Assembly: GCA_963669155.1 (NCBI GenBank)
Contig: OZ022576.1
Span: forward strand, 7,516,038 to 7,580,037
From: Arbacia lixula
Taxonomy: Eukaryota; Echinodermata; Echinoidea; Arbacioida; Arbaciidae
Reading direction: 5' to 3'
DNA length: 64,000 bases
Below are positions 43,560 through 55,192 of the stretch, one piece after another. The notes beneath the pieces are model-generated. The model worked only from the letters and a program-made list of their open reading frames with translations, did not search any database and was not told the origin of the DNA. Within the stretch, counting starts at the first letter, position 1, and each line of letters begins with the position of its first letter. The translations under genes were made by a program, and so were the position numbers.

Positions 43560-43970
43560 TTTGGGGAAAATGAGAGATAGACAGAAGAAGAACTTGGGGG
43601 GAAAGGAGAGCAAGAGACTTCATGAGTGTCTAGTGGAGAGTGAATCCATGTGATATTGCTCTACTCCAACTTGATATATTTGGGGAAAAAAGAGAGAAAG
43701 ATGGAGAAGAAGATAGAAAGAGGAAGAAAATGACAGATAGAGAGAAGAAAGGGAGAAAATGAGAGAAAGAGAAGAGAAGAAAGGGGAGAGAAAAGGAGAG
43801 AATGAGAGGAGAAGAAATAAGAAAGGAGAGGAAAGGAGAGAACAAGAGGAGATGAAAGGGTGCAGAAAGAAGAGAAAGAGAGGAAAGGAAAGGAAGATTA
43901 GGAGAGACAGAGGAGAAGAAAAGGGAGAAAAGGATAAGGGAGAATATGAGAGGAAGAGAGAAATAATGTA
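43560..43970. repeat. GA/GGAGA-rich purine tract
   Basis: About 400 bp of AGAGAAGAAAGGGAGA type sequence. The 130-143 codon minus-strand Ser/Phe/Leu frames are artefacts. Confidence 0.9.
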
Positions 43971-44039
43971 CTTCCAAAGTTCCATGACATTGCTCCATCG
44001 ATGCGTGGAAACATAGAAACACTCATAAGAAAAGGGTCT

Positions 44040-44470
44040 GCGCCCTTCCAAGGCTACAGTGCCCGGCTCATAACACCGCTACGTATAGCGAGTACCGCAT
44101 GGCAGCTCGGAGCAGCTGCACCTCAAACCCCCGCTTAATCGTTTCTCAATATGAGCTAAGCGGGGATGGCTGCCCCGCTCAGAGGACGACGAGGGAAGCG
44201 GGGGGCTCGGGTGAATGGGAGATGGCCGAACAGAGCTGGAAACATCTGTCCGGTATTTATCTCTCGTAGCCGCGCGATAAAAGAAATAACCACCAATGTA
44301 ATTGCTATCCTTTGTTGTTGGGCAGCTTCTTCTTTCGTTTCTCGAAGAAAGCTTTCCCAGAATCTTTTATTGAGGTGGGCAAGGAGTTTCCCTGGGTGAT
44401 GGGAATGGGGGTGTCTCTTGCAGCAGGGTTCTAAGGGAGCAGTCAGGGAGATCCTGAACCGGTCTGGTGT
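44040..44470. promoter_or_regulatory. Candidate conserved non-coding island with HOX/SOX-type motifs
   Basis: The longest complex GC-rich block after the exon. Seen: an inverted pair CCCCGCTTA (44129-44137) and TAAGCGGGG (44157-44165), CGCTACGTATAGCG near 44079, CTTTGTT (44310-44316, SOX type), TTTTATTG (44365-44372, HOX/CDX type) and GTAATTG near 44298. Open frames on both strands do not match a family. Inferred enhancer. Confidence 0.45.
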
Positions 44471-44549
44471 GCAGCGTAATAGAGGAGCAGTTGTCCTGTA
44501 GTTGCCCTCAGCTACCATGCTTTGTATGAAGCAGGAAAGACAGACTGAC

Positions 44550-44739
44550 ACTTGCACACACACATACATAGTCATATGTGCTCCCACAAATCCCCCTGAA
44601 GCCCCCCCCCCCCCCCCCGCCTTCATGCACACTCACTTTTACACATACATGTACCCACTTTCATGGACATACATTTACACATACACAGACATACACTCAT
44701 ATTGCACATGTACACTTACATTCCACCGCATACACATCC

Positions 44740-44791
<52 letters not shown>

Positions 44792-44925
44792 ACATGCACA
44801 AATCAACACAAGCACAACCATATCAACATACATGTACACACATAGACACACACTCACACACACACACACACACTCACACGTGCATACACACACACACGCA
44901 CATACACACACACACACTCAGTAAC
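44550..44925. repeat. CA-rich microsatellite block with poly-C
   Basis: C16 near 44603, scattered ACACAT, then pure (CA)n at 44742-44785 and again at 44850-44920. His/Thr and Val/Cys frames are artefacts. Confidence 0.92.
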
Positions 44926-47669
44926 ACCTTGATGAACCCTACAATGATTGCTTGCCAGCTGTGTAGTATGACATGGCCATGTACATAACCACAAAGTGTG
45001 GTTTCCTCATATCAACCAACAGGAACTTAGGGACTATCATCATATCAGTAGATGATTAACTGATTAGATTGTTTATTTTTGTATCCATGATAACCATCGT
45101 GTGAAACATTAATGCGGTTGCATTCAAAATTGTATTGCAAAGCCTTGTTAGGTTAAAAGTTCATCCATTTTTCTTTTCTTTTTAAACAATGAATGGCTCA
45201 TGAATCAAAGAATTGCAAACTCATCAAGTGTCACTTGAATGCATCAGGACTGCTTGGAGTAATGTTGAACTCTTTACAGCAATCTGATATACATCATGCT
45301 GGTTGACTTAGACAATGTGAATCAATGCCCTGCAGACTATAGGGGATGTGTGTGAGTAAAGATGTGATCTTTGGTAGATTGTAAAGAACCAACACACTTT
45401 CTAGTTATCATTTTCATATTTATGGATATCTGCGTATGTATGTAATTTTATTATTCTTATTATCATTGTTTTGAGTTTCATTAGTATTGTTATCATTATT
45501 ATTAGTAGTCAGTAGTAGGTACCATTATTATCTTGATTATATTGATATAACAATAACATCCACATTGTCTGACTGTAACTTGTGTAATATTTGAGTCTAC
45601 TTTGCTGGAGAATCATTCCTAATAAGGCTCTAGTGAGTGAGTTTCCCAAACACTCTACTCCAGAGTTATTCTGACCAACCCATGTCTTCTGTGTCCGCAT
45701 TCCTTCTCATTGCTATGCCTGTGTTTACTCAGAAGAGTCGTACAAAGGTGGGCCTGGACCTGGGAATGACCTTAAAGTGTCCTTCTAGACGTCATTGAAG
45801 TCGTCCTTGACAATCATTACCATCCCCAGTCCCCATCCATGCTGTGTTGTGGATTTGAATGACAGCGTTGTTTTTTTTTCTCTCTTTTACCAGGGTTTCT
45901 CATTGAATTTTGCAAAACATCGGTGCAGACTTTTACACATTCACACTTTCTGGGAGAGACAGGCTGAAGAGTAAGCCCCAGGAGAAACCATTAAAGCAGT
46001 TATCACTGCCAAGGTCTTGGTGTTGCTCCATTGAGAATGGTGTGTACCCACTGCTGGCAGAAACCTGCACATGCACAACCCCTCCCCAATCGTGCAGATC
46101 TGTTTCATGAGTATGAATGGCTAACCATACCTTACAGTCCACGTCCTTAAAGATTGTCCGTCCCTTTTGCAAGCTTAAAATTTGAAATCGTCTATCATGA
46201 TCGTAAATTGAAGAAAGTGTGATTCAAGACCATTTCTAAGAATATAGCGTGTTGAAGCTTTCTGTATATTTAAAAATTTCAGCTGTTAAATTTAAAACCG
46301 ACTTTTTTTGTACTACGAAAAAGGATTAGTCATTGTTACAGTCTCTATTTCTCTATGGTTATTATGCATGTGTGAAATCCTAATTTTATGAGTAATTACC
46401 AAACTTTGGAGATGATTCCTTCTATAGAACAAGTTTTTTCATAATGCGTTTCATAATTTAATAAACAGAGTAATCAATAAAGCAGATATTTCAACACAAA
46501 CTGCTAAGAGCCTGAGGTAAAGACTATTAATCAGACATTGTTTACATTGCATTATTTGAATTTTACACTACGTATCAGTTTCAATTATGAATACACAGCT
46601 TGCTAACACTTCTCTATATGCTTTGCCAATGTTTCGATGGTTTTGTGGTGATCTGAAAAAGGGACGGGCTGTCTTTAATAAGCCTAGTTAGATACTAAAT
46701 TGCATTCAGCTACATGCATTTTTAGCAACTGGGCTTGGAAAGCTTTCATGAATATGGCCCCTGACCTTTTTTTTAGGAAACACAGACTTGAATAGTGACT
46801 CTTCACTGTAACCTCCAATTAAAACAAGGGTACATGCAATGTATGCACCTCAATCATGTACAACACATTTTAGGTGTATTTGGCTAAATTTAGCTAAATC
46901 TCAAAACGAGTGGTTGAAATATATATATGCAAGGGGTAATCGCAGTATGTAGCATGTTTATGAGCAATTGCTGAATATCTGTAGTGGTAGATTGTAGCTT
47001 AGCGACAAGTAATATGTAGTGTCAACAGCCTTCACATTAATTTCTTTTTTTTCTCCACAATTTTTCTCTTTTGAGATTTCTACGTCATACCACTCCCACT
47101 CCTGGCATCACCCTTTCCGAGGGATTTCTAATTAGTTTTTATTCTTTCATATGCGCCCTTCACATCCCACGCAATAGTGTTTCAACGTGATTAACGTAAT
47201 TAACAAGAACTTCAGAGTGATTCCTGCAAGTTGCTAGCTATGCTAAATTTGTTTCAAGGAAAGGTCAAACTAAGGAGTGGATAACAGTCTTGGTGTGCAA
47301 CATGAGCAAATATTCGCTCAATGTTTTTCTGGAGCATCTCTATATATACTCTTTCACATGTACAATCTCCAATCAAAGCTGCCAGTTCTTGCTATACATT
47401 AAAAAGCTCAGTGCTATGGCAATACTTGTTGTTTATCCAGCAGGCAATAGTGTTCAGGCCACCTATGCTGAGCCGATATTTGTTTTTAGCCAGTAAAAAG
47501 GGCTTAGATGGGAGTGTTGTAGACTTCACAAATATCAGGTGCCACCCGAACGTTGCTTTCTATCCCTTCTCATGCAACTGTCATTCTATTTTTTTTTCAT
47601 CTTCCTTCCTTTAGTTCTTGTTTGTTCTTACTCGGCCTGGCAGATACTCTAAGGATAGATTTATTTCCT
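44926..47669. other. Intron; nothing recognised except triplet-rich part
   Basis: 45440-45560 is ATT/ATC triplet-rich. The remaining 2.6 kb shows no exon, RNA gene or repeat copy I can name. Confidence 0.4.
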
Positions 47670-47760
47670 TTAACCCTGTGTGTGCCAGATAAGCTGCTGC
47701 CTTATAAGATTTGTGTGTATTGCCTGAGCTAAAAGTCACAAGTAGCACACAAAGAGTTAA
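47670..47760. mobile_element. Small MITE-like element H, copy 2
   Basis: 91 bp with inverted ends TTAACCCTGTGTGTGCCAG and GTAGCACACAAAGAGTTAA. No coding capacity. The short copy length and repeated occurrence support a mobile origin, but no clear target duplication is seen. Confidence 0.55.
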
Positions 47761-47807
47761 TGAGTTGGTTTGTTTACAAAATCTATTTCAATATATTTTG
47801 TAGATGT

Positions 47808-47990
<183 letters not shown>

Positions 47991-48246
47991 GTAAAATAGA
48001 TCAATTTCATCTAAATTTAGCGATAATATTACCTTCTAATCATAAGCACATTTACATTATCCAAACTGTGTACATACGATGGCACAGCAAAACCTGTTTT
48101 CAAAGTTGTCAGTATACTGTATGAAAGCATAGCAGTAAGGGAATTCAAATCTACAAAACGATTATCTGATGTTTAATAATGATTCATTTATCAGTTGTGT
48201 GACCCGTCTTCAATTTATGAGTACCGTAACTCAGTAATTGCAGCAA

Positions 48247-48376
48247 CATATCAATCAAGAAAAGAAGATATAATTTCACACAGAATATTTGTCACAACCA
48301 TAAGAGAAAACTTCTCACAAAGACGGTTGAGCAATATTCTGTGTGAAATTATATATTCCATTCTTTATTGATGTAT
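48247..48376. mobile_element. Palindromic fold-back element
   Basis: ATATAATTTCACACAGAATATT (left, read in two parts: ATATAATTTCACACAG and AATATT) is inverted on the right as AATATTCTGTGTGAAATTATAT; the ends ATCAATCAAGAAAAGA and TTCTTTATTGAT also pair, as does the interior. Almost all of the 130 bp is one palindrome, flanked by TA-containing DNA. Confidence 0.65.
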
Positions 48377-48639
48377 TATTTCCGTAGAGTATTCCCCATG
48401 GTCAATAATCTCTACCCACAAGGAGCCTGTAAATGTTTTTATTTTCGTCTTTGCGCCACACATCTGGTCAGTGAGCGCATTGCTGTTCCAGATATAATCA
48501 TGTTATTGACAGAGATTTTTTTTCCTGTGTCCATGTCCTAATCCAGGGCAAAGTAGTTCAATTAATTCAGAAATGTATGCTTGATCTACTTCCCACTCTA
48601 GATGGCAATCACAGATGTTTGTGTGTATGTGTATATTTT

Positions 48640-48755
48640 GGGAGGAGAGAGATGGGGAGAGAGAGAGAGAGCGAGAGGTGGGGGTGAGAGAGAGAGGTGG
48701 GGGTGGGGGAGATAGAGGCTAAGAGTTGAGAAGAAGTGAGATATATTATATAAAG

Positions 48756-48813
<58 letters not shown>

Positions 48814-49530
48814 TGAGGGAGAAAAAGAGAAAGAGAGGGGGTGGGGTGGGTAGAGGTTGAGAGTGGGTGAGGAGAAGAGAGGAATATTATGTAAAGCAAG
48901 AAAGAGGGGGGAAAGAGAGAGGGGGAAACAAAAGCTGAGAATGGTGAAAATGAGGGAGCAGGAGTATTCCAAGCTTTTCCAAAACCACTCATGAACACTC
49001 ATGACATATTTTTGTTTTTGAGATTTGATAAGATAGTGGTTTGAGTCAATGTGCTCCAGAGTTTTCACTACGGTCATTGCAAATTGAACAGTACAGCCAT
49101 TTTTTGTGTGAAACTTAATTTCATTATGTGGTAAATTATCTTATGCATGCTCAAGAGTAGTCATAAACCTTTATGAGAAATGGGGAGAGAAGGGATAAAG
49201 GGAGGGAGGGAAAGAGAGAGAAAGAGAGAGAGAGAGAGAGAGTGAGAGAGAGAGAGAGAGAATAAGAAAAAAGGCTGAGGGAGGGTGAGCAGAAGAGAAG
49301 GAGAAAGATAGGAAGCAGTAGTATTCAGAGCTTTCCAAATTGAATGCTCATCATAGCATATTTGTATTTTTTAGATTTGATAAGATAGTGGTTTTAGCCA
49401 ATGTGCCCCAGAGTTTTCACTATCGTCATTGCAAATTGAACAATACAGCAACAGTTTCTGTGCGACACTTAATTTTATAACGTAGTCAATTCACTTTAGA
49501 CATACTCACGAGTACGTCATAAATCTGAAA
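48640..49530. repeat. Duplicated segment with (GA)n, period about 352 bp
   Basis: AGATTTGATAAGATAGTGGTTTGAG...GAGTTTTCACTACGGTCATTGCAAATTGAACA at 49021 is repeated at 49373 with the same order of parts, and each copy is preceded by a (GA)n tract (48760-48810 and 49210-49261) and a GAGCAGGAGTATTC or GAAGCAGTAGTATTC phrase. Two units, moderately diverged. Confidence 0.8.
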
Positions 49531-50177
49531 ATCTTACATGTACTTTTCGCCCCCAATTGTCTTTTTTTTTATGTGAGAAGAATCCTTGTTCAGCCGTCGA
49601 TATCTCTGAAGGTCTGTGCAAATTATGAATAGCCTTGGAGAAGAAGCTATTAGTTGTAAGCTCAGCACGCAACGCTGTATAAAAAGCATTAGGACAAATC
49701 AACTGCTGAATTACATTATGCAAAAGCCCTGTGGTGAAAAATACAGTGAAAAAACTTACTTGCGACATATGTGCATGCTGTATGATTCAATATAACCATT
49801 ACAACTCTCATCAGAATAATTGCGAAACAGCTCTTTTTGTCTATGCTTGATTTTCTGCACAATGTCCTTTTTTTTTATGAGATACACAAACATGTAATAT
49901 TTATACTGAATTCAATATTTGGGAACGCAATGTGAGAATGTGCAAATGAGTTATAGAGGGATGACATGTATGAATAACAGTGACAAAAATTATTGGCTGT
50001 GTAATGAAAAATCATGTTTTTTTTATTTTTGTCATCTTAAATGTGCTACTAACAAATTTAAAACAACTTTTCATGTTTGGTTTAGCATTGAGAGTAATTG
50101 AAATAATATTGTGGCTGTTTGAACCTACATCATATTGAGACTATGAATTGGATGGATGGAAAGGTGTGTATGTACAT

Positions 50178-50213
<36 letters not shown>

Positions 50214-50388
50214 ATATGTATATACCAGAAGATAAAGTAACACCGTAATAGCAATTAATGTGTTCCTAGTATAGTATTGTAAAAGATAAAAGATAAAATA
50301 ACGACCCTGAGTGCTGATTTTATGAACATATACACACTATTCAAAGGCAAGTCCGGACCCTCCCCCTCATGAAGGTCACTTATTCTTG
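49531..50388. other. Intron; (AT)n only
   Basis: (AT)n at about 50182-50211. Otherwise unique AT-rich sequence. Confidence 0.5.
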
Positions 50389-50480
50389 TGACTAAGCTTT
50401 AGTAAGTCACCTGACTGAGCTATAGTATGTCACCTGACTGAGCTATAGTTTGTCACCTGACTGAGCTATAGTGTGTCACA
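50389..50480. repeat. Four-unit 23 bp minisatellite
   Basis: TGACTGAGCTATAGTATGTCACC repeated at 50389, 50412, 50435 and 50458 with one to three differences per unit. The unit contains CACCTGACTGA. Confidence 0.93.
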
Positions 50481-50594
50481 TGAGTGGTTGTGTGTCTACC
50501 ATGCATGAAATGACCAGATGAGGAGAAAAGACTGGACACAGGACTGGACATTTCACCTGGGTCATTTATTATGCACTTATTTATTCATTCCCAC

Positions 50595-50735
50595 ATTCAT
50601 TTATTCATGCATTCCTTCATCCATCCATTGACCCATAAATATATTCAGTCAATCAGTCAGTCAGTCAGTCAGTCAGTCAGTTTTTTATTCATTCATTAGC
50701 TCATTTGATTGATTGATTGATTGATTGTTTCACAC
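50595..50735. repeat. Tetranucleotide repeats (ATTC)n, (GTCA)n, (TTGA)n
   Basis: ATTCATTTATTC text, then (GTCA)9 at about 50646-50681 and (TTGA)6 at about 50705-50728. Confidence 0.93.
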
Positions 50736-50736
50736 A

Positions 50737-51240
50737 TCATTTGATGAGTCATTCATTCATGATAAGGAGGTAAGTTGAATAAAACATGGATGAAGGGAAA
50801 GAAAGAAGGATCATGCAGATAGAGAAAGAGAAGAATAGAAAAGCAAACAAATTCAGAGGTGAAGTAATGCAAAGAGAAAGAGTGGATTCATTCATCACTT
50901 TATCAATTCATACATCATTTCATTAGTCAATCATTTGGCATAAAGAAATGAAGAACTTGAGTAAACATTGAAGAAGGAAAGAATGGAGGATTATAAGGAT
51001 TCGAGATAGAGAAGAACAGAAATGTAAACAAGCTTAGAGGTGAAGCAAGGGGCAAAGAGAGAGAGAATGGATTAATTCATCACTTTATTGATTCACACCT
51101 CATTTGATTAGTCATTCATTTGTAATAAGGATGAAGGGAAAGAAAGGAAGTGAAGAAGATTGTGTGGATAGAGATGGAAAAGAACGAAAAGCAAACAAAT
51201 GCAGAGAGGAAGCAAGGCAAAGAGAGAGAGAACGAGAGGG
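50737..51240. repeat. Tandem array, three units of about 180 bp
   Basis: Each unit contains CATCATTTGATTAGTCATTCATT, then GATGAAGGGAAAGAAAG, then GATAGAGAAGAACAGAAA-GCAAACAAA-GCAGAGGTGAAGCAAGG. Unit landmarks CATTTGATGAGTCATTC, CATTTCATTAGTCAATC and CATTTGATTAGTCATTC lie near 50739, 50915 and 51093. The (TTGA)n and (ATTC)n tracts before it may be its origin. Confidence 0.75.
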
Positions 51241-51885
51241 AAAGAGGGAGAAAAGTGATAGTTCTAAATTTGTCTGAAGTCTGATTGCTTCTCCTTAACA
51301 GCCACTCAGGCCAGTCCTAGTAATCACACATTGGCTGCTAGGCTAGGCACACACCCATCATGTATGCAATCACCGCATCATCAGCTCTGACTTCTGACCT
51401 TTTTCGCCTGAAATGCCACCGCAAAATCATTCTTCCTCTCATAACTGAACAGACAGGCAAAGTAAAGGGATACAAGCACTGCCGCCGTGGTAACGGAAGT
51501 TTCGAAGTTTCAATTACACTTCACGGCTTCTGATATATCTTCCATTTCCCATATTGCAATTCATTATCCGAGGCTCTAGTGATACGAGATGTTGTGCAAC
51601 CCTGGATGTGTGTAACTGTTTGAAATAGTGATAGTAAATGTCTTTCTACAAGGAGGTATATTATTTTGCTGGCTTTCATAGGCTTTATTGGAAAAAAAAA
51701 AAACATGTTAGACATACACCTAGGAGTAAGGATAGTGTGCTCCAATCCTGTACATGAATTTATATATTTGAATTACAGAAGCGTTATGCAATCTGCTCTT
51801 TGCAAGGTGAAACAAGTTCAAGAATATGAACCTTACATCCTCACATCAATACAGATGTTTAGACACGTACATCTGCAATCTACAC
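51241..51885. other. Intron; nothing recognised
   Basis: Unique sequence, slightly GC-richer at 51300-51500. Confidence 0.4.
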
Positions 51886-52165
51886 ACAAACAAACATGCA
51901 CACGCACACACACACACTTACACACACACACACATACATACACAAACACCTCCAGTGTACACACATACACACACATGTACATGCAAAGACACATGCACAC
52001 ACATACACACAAACACACGCACACATATACACATATACACATACACACATACACACATACACACATATATACACATATATACACATATACACATATACAC
52101 ATATACACATATATACACATATACATATATACACATACACAAATACACATACATGTACACAGAGA
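51886..52165. repeat. CA and (ACACATAT)n microsatellite block
   Basis: (CA)n with ACATGTAC interruptions, then ACACATATACACATAT units. Long His/Thr/Tyr and Val/Cys frames are artefacts. Confidence 0.93.
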
Positions 52166-52229
52166 CGCCTCGCAACAATACAACACTGCTCCGCAATGTC
52201 TACCACACAAGTTGCGTACACAACATCGG

Positions 52230-52690
52230 TATTTATTCTGCGCAAATGTTTATCCAGCATCTGTCATGCTTTCTTCTCGCCTTTCTCCCGACGCGCATCC
52301 CGAACATACCTGAGCCCGCCGCCGCAACGCCATGCACGAGCCCCGCAATACGACACCTCAGACCAGACCGGGCCAGCGGGGCCGGGGCCGGGGCCAGGCC
52401 AGGCCGGGCCAAGCATGGTGATACGCTGGGGATGGGGATGATTTGCCGGGGGAATATGTGGGTCTGTTAGCAGAAGACTGTCAGCTCCACGGGGCCAACT
52501 GAATAGGGCCGATGAGAGAAGCTTTATTAACGTAGGGTGCTAGATTTCGCTCTGACCTCAGCATGTTTATTGTGTCACCATATCGTGCGTGGGACAGAGA
52601 CCTACTGCATGGAGGAGGAGGAAGCAGCCTCTGATAACACGCTCAGACATTCGCTCTAATTTGTCGCAGTCACTCATTTCATGGCATTTA
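52230..52690. promoter_or_regulatory. GC-rich CpG island-like block with GGGGCC triplicate
   Basis: The most CpG-rich stretch apart from the exon: GCCCGCCGCCGCAACGCC near 52314, three consecutive GGGGCC hexamers at 52378-52395 followed by AGGCCAGGCCGGGCC, then complex sequence with GCTTTATTAACG near 52520 and TGTTTATTGTGTC near 52565 (forkhead/HOX type). It could be an internal promoter of a DGK isoform, a non-coding transcript start or an enhancer. No exon match. Confidence 0.42.
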
Positions 52691-52928
52691 GCCTCTCAGT
52701 ACTAAGCTAGGAAAGTCCCATTGACTTACATATTTATGCTGGTATGGTACTAAGGAGATTAAGTTCAGACATAAAACTTTTAGATACCCATAAACCAACA
52801 TGCACAGCTGTATATCTGCACCCATACATGAACATGTACCTCTTGTGGTATGCGGGCTACAGCTTTTCGTGAGATGTCATCTTTTTTTTCACATTTTAAA
52901 AATTAGTGTTCATGTCATTTACTACTCT

Positions 52929-53087
52929 GGGTCCCGTTGCATAAAACTAACCATTCATGGTAACTCTGCCATCAATAGCAACTACCATGGTAACACTACT
53001 CAACAGCCAATCAAATTCAAGGTTTCCATAGAAGTTGCCATTGATAGCAAAGTTACCATTAATGGTAAGTTTTATGCAATGGGACCC
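52929..53087. mobile_element. Palindromic MITE family G
   Basis: 159 bp. The left arm GGGTCCCGTTGCATAAAAC-TAACCATTCATGGTAACTC-TGCCATCAATAGCAACT is inverted on the right, ending TTTTATGCAATGGGACCC, with about six differences over 57 bases. Each arm also contains the smaller palindrome ACCATTNATGGT. From memory, a widespread deuterostome element. No coding capacity. Confidence 0.85.
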
Positions 53088-54845
53088 TGGAGCCAAAACA
53101 TATTTTTTCTTGGTAGGATTATGTCTTCGATCACAAAATAAGTTTGTTGGAAAGTTTGCACATTTATTAAGGTTGTTGACCTGCATGTAGTATTGTATTT
53201 TAAGCATTTCTAGCCCACCATAAGTCATTACACAAACATTCTAATTTTAACTTCTGTTCTTTTTCTCCTTTGGTTTGGGTAGGGAAGAAGGGGTTGAGGG
53301 CAGGGGGGTGTAGGGGGTGGGTGTGGGGGAAGGGGGAGGGGGCTTAGCATGTTGTCCCATCACTGCCCCATCAGCTTGTCCCTCCCCTCACATTGCCCTC
53401 TGCTATCCTTAGCTGTTTGTGGTTCTGCAAAGATGTCAAGCTCAGCCAAACAGTCAATTAGATAGTTATTTCTTTATCACTGCACTTCATGTCTCTGTCA
53501 GAAGGCTGCAAAGGAAACCAAACATCCTACATCCATCTTCCATCTTTGAAATTACCTATAAAATGCTACAATGATTGACATTATTATTATGTATAATTTG
53601 TATGGGACCATAATTTCACCTTTCATTTTGGAAGAGAGGAGATTTTGCAATATGCTCAGGTCATTTAATTGATGTGCGATAAAGCCCAGGTATCAATTAT
53701 TGTTTGGCAACATTTCTTCTGTAAATGTATTATTAAGAGCTGTATTATCCTGGACATTTTAGATTTATTTATCTGGTGCTGAAGTGGTCATTGGTTAACC
53801 CAGTATGTTTGGCGGCATGGTAGATGTTGCCATGTTGTAGCCCATTTCACTATCAACATGTTGTCATATCACATTATACCTGTAAAAATACTGAAACATT
53901 TCTGTTATTAAGAAAAGTGGCAATGAAGTCTGGAGTCTCCCTAAACTTGCTAAAGGTGTTTCACTCTTAATTACAATTTCAAATGTGATGAAGTATCAAG
54001 AGGCGGGTTAGGCTATAAGAGGAGTTGCTTGCTTGATCTAAAATCAAAGCTCAACATGGTCAATTTAAAGAAAAATATGTTACTACTTTGAATTAAGAGT
54101 TAGCCTCACAACTTGTTTCTGCCCTTAAATCGCCCCCTCCCCCCTCCTCTCTATTATTTTGTCTGTATGAGAAGATACACTGTGCTTTTACAAGGAGCAA
54201 CCTCACAATGGTGCTAAATATTCATGGTGCTTTCTTTCTTAAATATTCTTCCCACCCTTCATCCCACACCCCATCTCCTCACTGTTTTTATTCCATTACT
54301 CTCTCTATCTGCTGTTTCCTTTCTCTATTGATTCATGCAGATGCATTTTTTTTTTCATATTCGTGAAACATACAAAGCATTCATCATTATCTACTTTGTG
54401 ACAACCACATACCACTACTCCGTCAAACAGGCATATATCATCATATCCGCTGACAGTTTCCCCCCATTTCTTGGCATCCCGTGCCTACCTCCATACAGGC
54501 ATCCTTAATGCTCTACCCGCCACGGCTTCCCTCTGAACAGCGACAATATTTTTCCAGGGCGAGTGGGATAAAAATAGGCCAAGGCTTGGAGGTATTGAGC
54601 TCAAGTCATCCACTTTCCAGAAGTGGGGACTAATAATTTGGTGGCCGAGATGGCAAAAAAAAAAAAATCTGTGGCTTGGTGTAATCTTGGAAGGGGGGGG
54701 GGGGGATGTAATGTTAGTGGAATGACAAGGGATGGAGATGAGAGCAGATCTTCTTTAGATGTGTGCTATTTCCAGACACATGTTTAGCACTTGGGCTTAC
54801 ATGACATATGCTAAGTGCTTCCCTATGTGTCACCCCCTCTGCTTT
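53088..54845. other. Intron; G-rich tract and slight island at 54430-54620
   Basis: G-rich (GGGGGTGTAGGGGGTGGG) at about 53285-53342, C-rich near 54135, G12 near 54696. 54430-54620 is CpG-richer mixed sequence. No exon. Confidence 0.4.
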
Positions 54846-54849
54846 GTGT

Positions 54850-54855
54850 CTCCCC

Positions 54856-54902
<47 letters not shown>

Positions 54903-55150
54903 ACTCTCTCTCTTTCACTCTCTCTCTCTTTCTCTCTCTCACTCACTCTTGCTCTCACTCTTGCTCTCACTCTGTCTCTCTGTCTCACTTTCTATACTAT
55001 TATCTTTATCTGTTTCTCTTTTTATGTATTTATCCATCTCTCTTTCCCCAAATCTCTCTCTTTCTCTTATGTTCATCTCTTTCTCTCTCGTGATCTCTGT
55101 CATCAGGATGTGTTTATCTCTCTTTCTCCACCTCTCTCTCTCTCTCTCTG

Positions 55151-55187
<37 letters not shown>

Positions 55188-55192
55188 ATCTA
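54850..55192. repeat. CT-rich microsatellite block
   Basis: (CT)n at 54859-54899, then CT with ACTC, TTTC and GCTC variants, and (CT)n again at 55133-55180. Frames are artefacts. Confidence 0.93.

Noticed and set aside
44156-44632. 158-codon minus-strand frame across the 44 kb island
   Set aside because: Its start lies in a poly-G/GGA region and the opposite strand is open as well. I match no domain; kept only as a candidate regulatory block.
51666-52470. 215-codon His/Thr-rich frames
   Set aside because: They are translations of CA/ACACATAT microsatellite with short flanks; three phases are open at once.
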